Shown here in pieces: positions 27,595-36,870 of a stretch of DNA of 64,000 bases. Location: NCBI GenBank assembly GCA_001766655.1, contig MJCC01000005.1, positions 1 through 64,000 of the forward strand, written 5' to 3'. The DNA is from Phytomonas francai. Taxonomy: Eukaryota > Euglenozoa > Kinetoplastea > Trypanosomatida > Trypanosomatidae. The number at the start of each line of letters is the position of its first letter. Position 1 is the stretch's first letter. The notes below the pieces were generated by a model. That model worked only from the letters and a program-made list of their open reading frames with translations. It was not told where the DNA came from and searched no databases. The translations under genes and the position numbers were made by a program.

Positions 27595-30519
27595 TTAAAC
27601 CACCTCCTGTATCAAGGGGTACTTTGCACGTATCGAACCACAGGTGCGCCAGAGTGTGCCAATAAGGAATTCCATGGCATGGCACAGTTCTTTCGTTGCG
27701 GTAAGACATTCAATATTGTGTACTTCGCCGCCGTGTTGGCCCAGTTTCGGCACAATATCGCTGGAGGAAATGACGGTCATGACATTCTTGTGAATCAAGC
27801 GCAGATTCGCATCAAACTTTTTCCGGCCTAGGAGGATACCAGGCGCACTGAAGGAAACCGCCTTGATATCTAGTTGTGCAGCTAGAATGGCAGCGACGGC
27901 TCCGCCGAGCGAGTGCCCAGTCAACACCACATGCTTTGGGTGGTCCAGTTGCAGGCCGCGAAAGACGATGTGGTTGTACACATCCGCGTAAAAATTACGG
28001 CGGTAGTTGTTGTATCTGCACTCCCGAAGCGACCTGTTAGTGGTGCTCAAAAGATGCGCCCACGTCTCTGCGCTGTCTACCTCGACATGGGGAGGACTGC
28101 TGGAAGGATTCCAAAACTTTTCCTGTAGCGAAACGACGCGAATGAGGTTTACAACGAGCTCTTTCGGCACGACCGCCGAACCGGGCACAACCATAGTCAT
28201 GAACTGGTACAGCACGGTCTCGAAAAAAAGGTCAATATCAATGAGGAAGTCTAAAAAGGAGAAGAGGTCCGTGCCACGCACCGCAATCACGGACGTGTTT
28301 CTAGACGCGCTATAAAAGTCGTAAAAGCCGGTCCAGCCGGTGGGCTCGTGGTTTGAATCTGTTGAAGCACACTTGGTACCGTGGCGCGGCTGAACGACCC
28401 AGTCGGAGCCCATGTTTTCATTCATAAAGTTCAACATGGTACCTATCTCGTCCGTGTTCGTGAGATAGGGTGCAAGTGCCAGCAGCGCCAATTCCCACAC
28501 TGAGGTCCCGTAGTAATCACGCGTACACAAATACGGGTAAAAGTCTTCGTCACCGTCTGAAATCGGCTTGAGCCACTTCAAACCGCTGAGTTGCTTCGAG
28601 GGCGAAGTACACATCGCGTCGTTTGTTTCGCATCTCAACTCAGAGCGGGATAGGATGTGCATTTGTAGTACAATGTGGTTAAAGGTCAGAATACGGCCAC
28701 CATTGGACGCGCGGACGCGTACAGGGATGGGACGCAGCTCAGGAAAGGCTGCTTGCACCAACATACCACTCACAATGGAAGCAAACAAAAGCAACATTGT
28801 AATAGAGACAGCTCGGAGGATAATACGAACCGTGCGAAGCGTCGAGCCGGCAAAGTAGCCGGGACTTTGCAGCGACAAAAGTCGGGGCAACACGTATAAA
28901 TAAAATTCTCGAATGCGCAGAAGACGTCGTGCGGCACCATAGGGAATGATTTGCCTCCTTAAAATAGGAATATCAGTGCCATTCGAGTACCTGATCAGCA
29001 TGTTCTCCATGTCAAACGACGTATCCAGGCTTACAATCCCATATTTTTTGTCGTTCCTTTCATAGGTATCCTCCAGGAGGATGGCCAGAGATGGCTGAAG
29101 GAGCCTTTCATGACCCCAGCGAGAGGTGTCTACCCAGTGCACGGAGCCGTTCTCCGTCATCTCGAACTCGCGTACGAGGTCAATGCCGCGTGCCACGAGC
29201 AAGATGCTGACCACGAGTAGCATCAGACATGTTAAAATGTGGTTCTTAAAATATACAAGCCCGCTTAAAAGCATCATTTCATAAGGCATCACCACTGTGA
29301 GCACGGGCATGCGAGCGTCTGGGTGGCGCACTAGCCATCTATAGGACCGCGCAGTTCGAATTGTGGCAGAGGTGAAGGACAGCGATATGTAGGCAAAGAG
29401 ATGGGGAAAGTCAAGACACATGATCATGAGCACCGCGGTGGTCAGGCTTCGCAACGGCCCGTACAGAATTCCCACAGTCGCTGAAAAAAGCACAACGAAC
29501 GCGAAGGCGATGTATCGCATAGCACGGATGTGTTCTGTCCACCACTCATCTTCAATGCCTTCAGAAAAACTATCGTTTCGAATCTCCTTAGCCGCAGCCT
29601 TCCCTCTTGAGGGATCACATTGACCACACCCTCTGCCTCGTAGCTGACTGTTCACCTCGTTGTTGCTTTGGCCCACGTCACCACTTCTTCGTTTCAAAGT
29701 CCTTCCCTGTAATTCGCCTTTGCCAAACGCGGGGACCTTTTCATTGAGTTTGCCCCCAAACAGAGATGATGTTTCAGGATTCCTCTCTTGACAAGCACTC
29801 AAGGCCTTTGTACCACGTTCAACTGTCAGCAGCGGTTTCGGCGTATTAATCAACCTCGATCGAGTCCTACTGGAAAAGGACAGACTCAGGAACAAGACCT
29901 GTACGATTGCAGTTACCAAAGTAGTGACAACGACGGCGGTTTCTGTTTGCATAAGGAATTCAATGATGCTGGTATAAAAGACAAAAACCAAAAAGCAAGA
30001 AAAAGTGATCATGACACCTAGGAGAGTTGCCAAACGGATTCGCTTCTTCATCATGAATTGGAGACGAGCACGCGTGAGGGGATAATCTTTGTCCTGATGC
30101 CTTATATACGCATCAAGCATGGCCTCAGCGATACCGTTGATCATCTTGTGCCCAATCGTGGCGATGGAGATGCCCAGCGCCGTAAAAGGTGCGACTCTCC
30201 GAAAAATATCACAAAGACCTAATATTAATGTCCATCTAGATGAAAAGTTATAACTGTTTTTTTCCATTTCCTGGGTTACCGGGACCACCAACCTCCAGAC
30301 TACTCGTTCTAGTGCGTTGTGCGTCATCGCAAGTGTCATGGCAATGGCAGAAATGTAGTACATGCTGAAGACGAGACGGATAAAGGTATCGGTGTAGAGT
30401 GTCGCCTCGTCTGGAAGGTACAGAGAACGCAATGCGGTTCGACTAAACTGCACTCCCTCCAGCATTGTTCCCCTAAAAATATGCCATAGCATCTGAGCTC
30501 TCCCTTGAAGTTGTTCCAT
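27595..30519 (-). CDS. Polytopic class-3 lipase (diacylglycerol lipase-like), 974 aa
   Basis: Alpha/beta-hydrolase of the lipase-3 family, expected to cleave acylglycerols at a membrane. The C-terminal quarter has VIAVRGTD (oxyanion strand), the nucleophile elbow TGHSLGG (Ser870) and SSSDIVPKLG, whose Asp fits the triad; a His lies further on (HNIE or CHAMEF). The N-terminal ~650 residues carry seven or eight hydrophobic spans, for example about 37-60, 158-190, 195-220, 335-390 and 565-590, with a basic loop (about 225-325) between them. This multi-span front end resembles animal and plant sn-1-specific DAG lipases but is longer. ATG at 30517-30519. It is the last gene of the - array. Confidence 0.88.
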   Translation of the reverse strand: MEQLQGRAQMLWHIFRGTMLEGVQFSRTALRSLYLPDEATLYTDTFIRLVFSMYYISAIAMTLAMTHNALERVVWRLVVPVTQEMEKNSYNFSSRWTLILGLCDIFRRVAPFTALGISIATIGHKMINGIAEAMLDAYIRHQDKDYPLTRARLQFMMKKRIRLATLLGVMITFSCFLVFVFYTSIIEFLMQTETAVVVTTLVTAIVQVLFLSLSFSSRTRSRLINTPKPLLTVERGTKALSACQERNPETSSLFGGKLNEKVPAFGKGELQGRTLKRRSGDVGQSNNEVNSQLRGRGCGQCDPSRGKAAAKEIRNDSFSEGIEDEWWTEHIRAMRYIAFAFVVLFSATVGILYGPLRSLTTAVLMIMCLDFPHLFAYISLSFTSATIRTARSYRWLVRHPDARMPVLTVVMPYEMMLLSGLVYFKNHILTCLMLLVVSILLVARGIDLVREFEMTENGSVHWVDTSRWGHERLLQPSLAILLEDTYERNDKKYGIVSLDTSFDMENMLIRYSNGTDIPILRRQIIPYGAARRLLRIREFYLYVLPRLLSLQSPGYFAGSTLRTVRIILRAVSITMLLLFASIVSGMLVQAAFPELRPIPVRVRASNGGRILTFNHIVLQMHILSRSELRCETNDAMCTSPSKQLSGLKWLKPISDGDEDFYPYLCTRDYYGTSVWELALLALAPYLTNTDEIGTMLNFMNENMGSDWVVQPRHGTKCASTDSNHEPTGWTGFYDFYSASRNTSVIAVRGTDLFSFLDFLIDIDLFFETVLYQFMTMVVPGSAVVPKELVVNLIRVVSLQEKFWNPSSSPPHVEVDSAETWAHLLSTTNRSLRECRYNNYRRNFYADVYNHIVFRGLQLDHPKHVVLTGHSLGGAVAAILAAQLDIKAVSFSAPGILLGRKKFDANLRLIHKNVMTVISSSDIVPKLGQHGGEVHNIECLTATKELCHAMEFLIGTLWRTCGSIRAKYPLIQEVV

Positions 30520-31107
30520 ATGGAACGGTTACTATTATTATTGGGAACTATGCGTATGAGTATCGTCCTTCACAAAAATATGCTGAACTGGTTCGTGTGA
30601 TACGGGTATGTATGAATTTTCCTTTTTTTGGATTCGTTTTCGAATCGCGAGACACGAAGCCCTTTTGACTGACGTGCTTTTTGATATGGTTATACTATAG
30701 TTATTTTTATATTTCTTATGAATTACTCTTCACAAAGTGTGAGCCACGCTGTGAATCGAAATGTTGGATCTAATAAGTAGGTGGATATGCATCGACCTAT
30801 TGTAGCTTTTCATATCCCACAAATCCAATAAACACCGCAAAAGACGCAGCAGTTGGAGTTCTAACCAATAATTGCGCATTGATATACATATACGAATATG
30901 GGAAAAGGGAAACTAATATTTTGGATCATCAATCTGATTGCACGTGTGCTACACATAGAATATCCCGTTTATTACGAGAGACAGTGAGTCTCTGCAAAGT
31001 AGAACCCATTTCGAGAATTAAACAAAATACTGTTTTTATATTAATATATAATATAGCGCAAATGCATGCATATACGATAAAGGTAAAAAAATGGTTTCTA
31101 TTCTAAA
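30520..31107. other. Intergenic region
   Basis: About 590 bases, AT-rich. A 75-codon + frame at 30879-31106 looks like chance. Confidence 0.6.
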
Positions 31108-34100
31108 TTATAACTTTGCGCTTTTACATACGTCCGCGTAACATCGTAATAAGGTATTTTTAACGGATTGCATCTCTTCATTAGGATCTGGGTGTGGAGC
31201 CCACCGAAGAGGTTGTAGCTGTTTAATGAGGTCGTTTATTGGGGAAGACACGTTCTTGTCGACAAGTGTTGACAATTCTGGCGCACGTCCCTCTTGTTTG
31301 CAGCCCAACTGTGAGGATTTCGACCGATTTTTCATTAAAGGAAGTTCCAAAAAAGAATCAAGGCAATTATTAACGGTATCACTATTGCACGTCGTCACGT
31401 ACTTCATGACATTTTGCTCTTCAAACAGGTTTAAGGCAGTCTTGGAAATAGCGGTAGTCATTGGTTTTGTGAAAAGTGCTTGTTCGGGAAACGTTTCGAG
31501 CAGCACATCGGTGGCTACACAGATCAAGTACAAAATATTTATATACGGGAAGATGAGCTGCAGCAAAAAATCGTTGAGTGGGGTGATGGGCACAAAAATG
31601 AGATCGTCTTTGCCCCGGGCTTCGCTTCGTTGGACGCGGTGCTGGTCGCCCGACCTCTGCCGCTTGGCATCACCCAACTGAAAGCGCATCAGTGTGCGCC
31701 GCACCCATGCCGTGAAGTCATCCGGACAACTCCGCGAGAAGTCCGGGAATTCCTTCGAAAGAAGCTCCCGAAGCAGCCCTGCGGTGTCCGTTAGCACGGT
31801 TAGCCCCACCGCCCGTGCGGTGCTTCCAGGGGAGAAAGAAGAGGTCAGGGTACCGTAGCCGTGCGCTACGACGGCCACGACAGCCTCGTCGATAAATACA
31901 TGAACCAATTGATTCGCAGATATATGAACGCCAAGACGGGATGTTGCGGTGGGTGGATAGTAGAGCACCTCACCGTCCCCCGCGTTACCAGACTGCACAC
32001 AAATAAATCGACTAAGGTTTTCCACGCCTTTCTGTGTAACCCGCGCGATATCTTGTGTAGAGGCTAACGAACTCAAAGAGTTCATCCGTTCCGTCGAACT
32101 ATTAGTGTCTTCACCGCTCGAGAGGGTATTAAATATCGGACTTAGATTTCCACCCCTCTTTTTGACTGCCTCAATTAACATCACTATCGTTGTATGTAGG
32201 CGCGTCAGCGATAGGCCGGTACCTTCGGCCTCGCAAATGGGCATAGAACACTCAATGGCAGAGGCCACAATCGCTGCCGGGGTGATGACGATATTCTCCT
32301 GGAGTTTGTGCGTGATGTGCCAGCCCAGGGCTTCTAATAGAAGGGCTGGTGTTTTGTACTCCTTGTGGGGCGCCTCGTTTTCAATGAGCGGAGCCAAAGA
32401 ACCCGAGGGGTTCGCATCGGAACCGCCATTTTGAGGCGTGCTCGAGGTAACCCCCTTTCCAGTCTCTCCCAGAGTCCGGCGACGATTCCATGTTCCTACA
32501 AATTCCCTAAGGGAAATAGCGTCGCCAAAATGCATGTAAATGTTGCCGTAACGGTGATTGAGATTTCTGAAGGCCTTGGTCATATTACTGAGGGTTTCTC
32601 TGGGCTTCGGGATGCCGAGAAGCTCTTCTGCAAAAATCTTGGCTTCCAACACTTGATCGTAAGAAATGCTTATCGGTATAAAAAGAACATCGTCCAATCG
32701 TTCCTTTCGCTCCATGTTGAAGAATACGTTCATAATGAACTTGAGCATTCCCAATTTGGGTACCTTTGTCTTCCCTGTGCGGCTGCGCATGGCTTCAATA
32801 AAGAACTCGATTGGGAGGCGGCGTATCATTAGTTGATGGATGAATTCCTTGAATAGTTCAATATACAGTGCGTCTCCTCTGAAGCTGCGTCGGATGAAAA
32901 TGGACCCGCTCCCACGCATTAGTTCCGCAAGCTTGCCTAATCCAAGAAAGTCTTCGCCTGTTACCACATGCGGTGGGGATAGACCCATGGATGCAAGCAT
33001 ATCAGACATAAGGAGGAAATCGGAATACGAACGGTGCAGTGGGATGTAAACGAGTTCAACACGCGGCATTCTGCTCCATCGAAACAGACGCTCGTACGTA
33101 CCTTCGTTGAAGCTGACCGCGCAGTATATAGTGCTTAGAAATTTGTGGACTAAAATCCCTATAGAACGACAGTGGAAATGGTTCTGAGTATCACCGATGC
33201 GTAGGATCAAGCGCTCGGCTCGCTCTGTGATTTTCTCTTCCGATTGCGATTCCGATATAGCGGTGTTGGATATTTCCTTCTGAACGCAGAGACTTTTGAG
33301 GATGGTTGAGAGCACCTGTGGAGTTATACCTCGCACCATCGGCCCGCGGCAGCCCGTCGCACACATGCCGGCACGTAGACTATGGTCGACAGATCCCAAG
33401 AACTGACGCCATTTAGACGGAAATGGAGGTTCTCGCAATTCAGATACATAGTTGAAGTCGTTGACAAAGGAGTGGACTGGTTTTGGCAGCTGCATTAACT
33501 GCGAGGTCGACTGATACAGTTGCCCGACGTGCAACCAACACAGGACAACATGCTGCAGAACACTACGAGCGATGCAGCGGATGTACATGCTCCATTCCAC
33601 CTCGTCTAAGGAGACGTACTGGCTCTTGGGAGCCGTGTAGTAGGTGGCCTGAAGAAGTGTAATGAGATCCTCATACGCGATGGACCCCTGAGTTGCACTG
33701 CTATCTGGCCATGGGGTGTGGGGCGTAACGGCAGCGTTCAGACCATTGTCATTCGATTCTTTCTCTTTCTCATTGATAGGCACTTTTTTAGGTGAAGGAA
33801 AATGAAAGCCTTTTTTACTCTCATTCTTTACCCCGTTGCGATGCTTCAGGGCCGTTTTGACCCTTTGTGGGACCATGTCTAAATACGAAATGAAATTCAA
33901 AATTTGTTTCTTATCAGGAAAAGTCTCCAAAAGCCGTTTTCGACGACGCTGCACCTTGTCCTGTTCCACATGTCGTGAGTAGTCTATTGCCTCAGGACCC
34001 CAGTTCACAACATCCTGTGGGCTGAACAAAAAATGGATCTTAGCGGAATTGCTGAGAATGCCTTCAGCTGGAAGCACAGTGAAAATCTTCTTAGCGTAAC

Positions 34101-35142
34101 GGCCGTAATAGTCCAAGATGTACTCGCCTACCATCCCCCAGACTAACGCGTTGTTGTTCACGTCCACGGTGACAACCCTTGCATCTGCGCTACCTGCTAT
34201 GCTCTCACCAATGGGGAGGGATGGCTTAATTAAGCCGTTTTGGATAGCAGTAAAAGCGACAAGTCCAGTGTTTATGGCCACATCTACCGGAACGAAGGAA
34301 ACCTTGTCGCGCCGTAGAACAGGAAGCTGGGTCAGAACACCCAACGCCACACCGGCACACACGCTTTCCACCGTTCCTAGTATCCCGTTCGGACCCAGAA
34401 CGCTGCACTTTGTGAGGCAAAGCTGCAGAGCTGGCGGGCTGAGATCTTCCGTGCGCACGACCACCAGGTTTGGGCCACGTGAGGTACGAGTGGGCTTGCT
34501 GCTTCTTTGAATGGATTCCATAAGACGACCCATAAGGCCAAGAGAACAAGGATCACTATCTGTGATGAGTAGCAAATACCCAGGAAAGGTGCCGCTCGGA
34601 AGATTACACAGCTTTTCTATTTCGGAAATTGCTTTTGGGTGGCTAGCTAAATCAGCTTTCATGGCCGCCCTCAACACACAGACCAATAAATCTTGCTGCA
34701 GATCGATGGGGAGTGGCCCGTCAACATGAAGACGAATGCGCTTCAACAGTGGAGGTATCTCATCACCCTTGGGGCCTACCTGACCGTAATAGTACTGATA
34801 CGGAACATCCATCTCAGCGCCCCCGTAGCAGTAGGTCTGTTCAGCTTCCTTTTGGATGGCGTCCAAAGCAGCCGCTGCCTTATACGCACAGTGCTTCTGG
34901 TATACATTAGTATCCTCATCTCTACAGGATACGCTCAGTGAATCTGGAGGCGTCTGGACTGGGGGCTCCTTGCCACCATTACCGGCAAAGGTGACATGTT
35001 GCGTAATAACGACTTCTTGCGTTTGATGAAGAAAAGGGGAAAGAGCTAGGCTTGCCGCGCACACAGCACCGTAATCGTTGAGGCTGTCGATAAGAACCAC
35101 TCGATGGAAGCTTTTGGAAAGCTTAAAATCTGGTATTGACAT
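31108..35142 (-). CDS. DAT: Glycosomal dihydroxyacetone-phosphate/glycerol-3-phosphate acyltransferase, 1344 aa
   Basis: It catalyses the first acyl transfer onto DHAP or G3P for ether lipid and phospholipid synthesis. The acyltransferase core lies around residues 690-830: block I HRSYSDF (about 700), GSGSIFIRRSF, block III FFIEAMRSRTGK and block IV LFIPISISYDQV. The last three residues are AKL, a PTS1 signal for import into the glycosome, fitting the known site of trypanosomatid DAT. The protein is large because of a ~600-residue N-terminal region and a C-terminal ~400 residues; Leishmania DAT is likewise over 1400 aa as I recall. All four acyltransferase motifs look intact. The adjacent lipase may only share the array, not regulation. 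Confidence 0.92.
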   Translation of the reverse strand: MSIPDFKLSKSFHRVVLIDSLNDYGAVCAASLALSPFLHQTQEVVITQHVTFAGNGGKEPPVQTPPDSLSVSCRDEDTNVYQKHCAYKAAAALDAIQKEAEQTYCYGGAEMDVPYQYYYGQVGPKGDEIPPLLKRIRLHVDGPLPIDLQQDLLVCVLRAAMKADLASHPKAISEIEKLCNLPSGTFPGYLLLITDSDPCSLGLMGRLMESIQRSSKPTRTSRGPNLVVVRTEDLSPPALQLCLTKCSVLGPNGILGTVESVCAGVALGVLTQLPVLRRDKVSFVPVDVAINTGLVAFTAIQNGLIKPSLPIGESIAGSADARVVTVDVNNNALVWGMVGEYILDYYGRYAKKIFTVLPAEGILSNSAKIHFLFSPQDVVNWGPEAIDYSRHVEQDKVQRRRKRLLETFPDKKQILNFISYLDMVPQRVKTALKHRNGVKNESKKGFHFPSPKKVPINEKEKESNDNGLNAAVTPHTPWPDSSATQGSIAYEDLITLLQATYYTAPKSQYVSLDEVEWSMYIRCIARSVLQHVVLCWLHVGQLYQSTSQLMQLPKPVHSFVNDFNYVSELREPPFPSKWRQFLGSVDHSLRAGMCATGCRGPMVRGITPQVLSTILKSLCVQKEISNTAISESQSEEKITERAERLILRIGDTQNHFHCRSIGILVHKFLSTIYCAVSFNEGTYERLFRWSRMPRVELVYIPLHRSYSDFLLMSDMLASMGLSPPHVVTGEDFLGLGKLAELMRGSGSIFIRRSFRGDALYIELFKEFIHQLMIRRLPIEFFIEAMRSRTGKTKVPKLGMLKFIMNVFFNMERKERLDDVLFIPISISYDQVLEAKIFAEELLGIPKPRETLSNMTKAFRNLNHRYGNIYMHFGDAISLREFVGTWNRRRTLGETGKGVTSSTPQNGGSDANPSGSLAPLIENEAPHKEYKTPALLLEALGWHITHKLQENIVITPAAIVASAIECSMPICEAEGTGLSLTRLHTTIVMLIEAVKKRGGNLSPIFNTLSSGEDTNSSTERMNSLSSLASTQDIARVTQKGVENLSRFICVQSGNAGDGEVLYYPPTATSRLGVHISANQLVHVFIDEAVVAVVAHGYGTLTSSFSPGSTARAVGLTVLTDTAGLLRELLSKEFPDFSRSCPDDFTAWVRRTLMRFQLGDAKRQRSGDQHRVQRSEARGKDDLIFVPITPLNDFLLQLIFPYINILYLICVATDVLLETFPEQALFTKPMTTAISKTALNLFEEQNVMKYVTTCNSDTVNNCLDSFLELPLMKNRSKSSQLGCKQEGRAPELSTLVDKNVSSPINDLIKQLQPLRWAPHPDPNEEMQSVKNTLLRCYADVCKSAKL

Positions 35143-35572
35143 TTTTTTTTTTAAATATTCGTGTGCAATGAAATCAATTACCTAATGTTAAAATCTTAAT
35201 AAACTTATTCTGTGCAGGGTAAATATCTATAAAAGTGTGTGTACATGCATTCGAACCAGAAGCATTAAGCATAAGGGATTTTTTTTTGAAAGCAGTTCTT
35301 ACAAAGGGATATGCAATTTTGTGTCAATTACTGCACAAACAAGAAAGGAGAAAAGGTGAGGCCAGGTTTATCGTTGTTTGGAAGGGACTGGTCCATTTCC
35401 ATTTAGAAGACGATTTACCACCTCAATTTACAGTACCTTTTCTTGCTGAAATATTCTTCTAAAACATGTTACGCCGCCATTTGTACCTTGAGTTCGTTTC
35501 TCAAATCACTTATTAGGGTATCATAAAATCAGGCCCAGCTAAAAGATTACAATTACAAATAACCATTTAGCG
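35143..35572. other. Intergenic region
   Basis: About 430 bases. A + strand 75-codon frame (35235-35462) opposes the array direction and is unsupported. The T-rich stretch at 35142-35153 reads as a purine run on the coding strand. Confidence 0.6.
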
Positions 35573-36622
35573 TTATGCCTCTTTTTTTTTTTTAACGCCT
35601 ATACTCTCCTCAGCATACTCTAGGGACATGTTGAATACATCCAGCAGGGAAAACTGTAATGCGTGGAGGGCAAGCCTAGCACTGCGAGTGTCCTTAAAGG
35701 AAACAATAAAGCAACTATCTTGAGGCTTACATGTGATTTTAGTGGCATCAAAAAGGCCTCTTAATAACGCTTCAACATGTGCAGTAGGCAAAAGTACCCC
35801 ATAACTAAGCTTTAGAAAGGCGGAAGCTTTCGTAGGATTCCGAGGGGCCAAGCAAGCCTCGAGATGGAGCTCCGACAGAAGGGCCTTTGTTTGTGGAGCT
35901 GAATATTTTAATTGAGGGGATTCATCATCAGGCCTAGTTCGTAAAAATGTATCTAATGAAAGGCCCGAGGCCCAGAGTTGGAAGGCAGCCGCTGCCTCAG
36001 GTCCAGTAAACTGTAATTTGGCGATACGTTGATTGCATTCCATCGATTCTATTGCACCGAACTGGTGAGCAACATCCTGTATCCATTTTACGAAGTGAGT
36101 TTGGATATATTCCGGTACTTCGCCATCTTCCCGCTCGGAGTAGTCCTTAGAACAAGGGGTGTGCCGTTTCAGAGCAAGTAAAACAGTGCTCCAGGAGACG
36201 GGAGCCGCATTTGTTTTGTCAAGAAGCATCGCGAGCCCGTCTAGCAAGTCTCCGTATTGATCAGAGTACGCTTTCCAATACCGGTTCCATAGATCTAAGT
36301 CGACCATCGTAGGGGTGGGTTCCGAGGAGCCATTTTGGTGATCCAGCCTCTCTTTTTCGGGGCTAAGCGTTTCCATTGGCTGATTCTTGATTCGTGAGCT
36401 TCCGGGTTGAGGGATAGAAACACCATCTTCACTGGTCTTTCGAATCTGAGGCTCAGTAGGAGCAACCGTACTCATAGAAAAACAACCCCTACGCCACCTC
36501 TGAGCCTTCCATCGCAGCGAGAATGAAGCCCACGCTGCATTCACCTCTTCTTGCGAGAAGTGATTTGGGAGAGGATAGGTAGTAGTTAAATTCAAACTCG
36601 GTTCGTTACTTCTACAGGACAT
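35573..36622 (-). CDS. Unrecognised protein, 349 aa, possible RRM-like segments
   Basis: Clean frame with ATG at 36622. The N-terminal 110 residues are polar and probably disordered. Two stretches have a beta-alpha-beta feel: about 195-225 (IAKLQFTGPEAAAAFQLWASG) and about 275-335 (FLKLSYGVLL...CFIVSFKDTRSARLALHAL). The second recalls the pattern of an RNA recognition motif (RNP2-like FLKLSYG, RNP1-like CFIVSF), but the aromatic RNP residues are not clear. The tail is VKKKKEA. An RNA-binding role is inference; hypothetical otherwise. Confidence 0.72.
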   Translation of the reverse strand: MSCRSNEPSLNLTTTYPLPNHFSQEEVNAAWASFSLRWKAQRWRRGCFSMSTVAPTEPQIRKTSEDGVSIPQPGSSRIKNQPMETLSPEKERLDHQNGSSEPTPTMVDLDLWNRYWKAYSDQYGDLLDGLAMLLDKTNAAPVSWSTVLLALKRHTPCSKDYSEREDGEVPEYIQTHFVKWIQDVAHQFGAIESMECNQRIAKLQFTGPEAAAAFQLWASGLSLDTFLRTRPDDESPQLKYSAPQTKALLSELHLEACLAPRNPTKASAFLKLSYGVLLPTAHVEALLRGLFDATKITCKPQDSCFIVSFKDTRSARLALHALQFSLLDVFNMSLEYAEESIGVKKKKEA

Positions 36623-36870
36623 ACGGGATTATTAGGGTTGCCTGTTTTCCCTATGAAAAGGACGGTGAATGGGATGGGGGAGGTTTAATATGATATATAG
36701 GCAAGGAAAAGGGAACATTTCATTAGTTAGTTTTTAGTACCCTTATGCGATCCGTTTCACGAATTCAAACAATTCTTTTTACACGCTATACTTAATTCGA
36801 TTAAAATGTTATTAGACTATGTAATTTGCATTTCCATCCGGCTTATTTTCTTCTTTCAGATTCCTTAAAT

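Noticed and set aside
35235..35462. 75-codon + frame upstream of DAT
   Set aside because: Opposite to the - array and no support.
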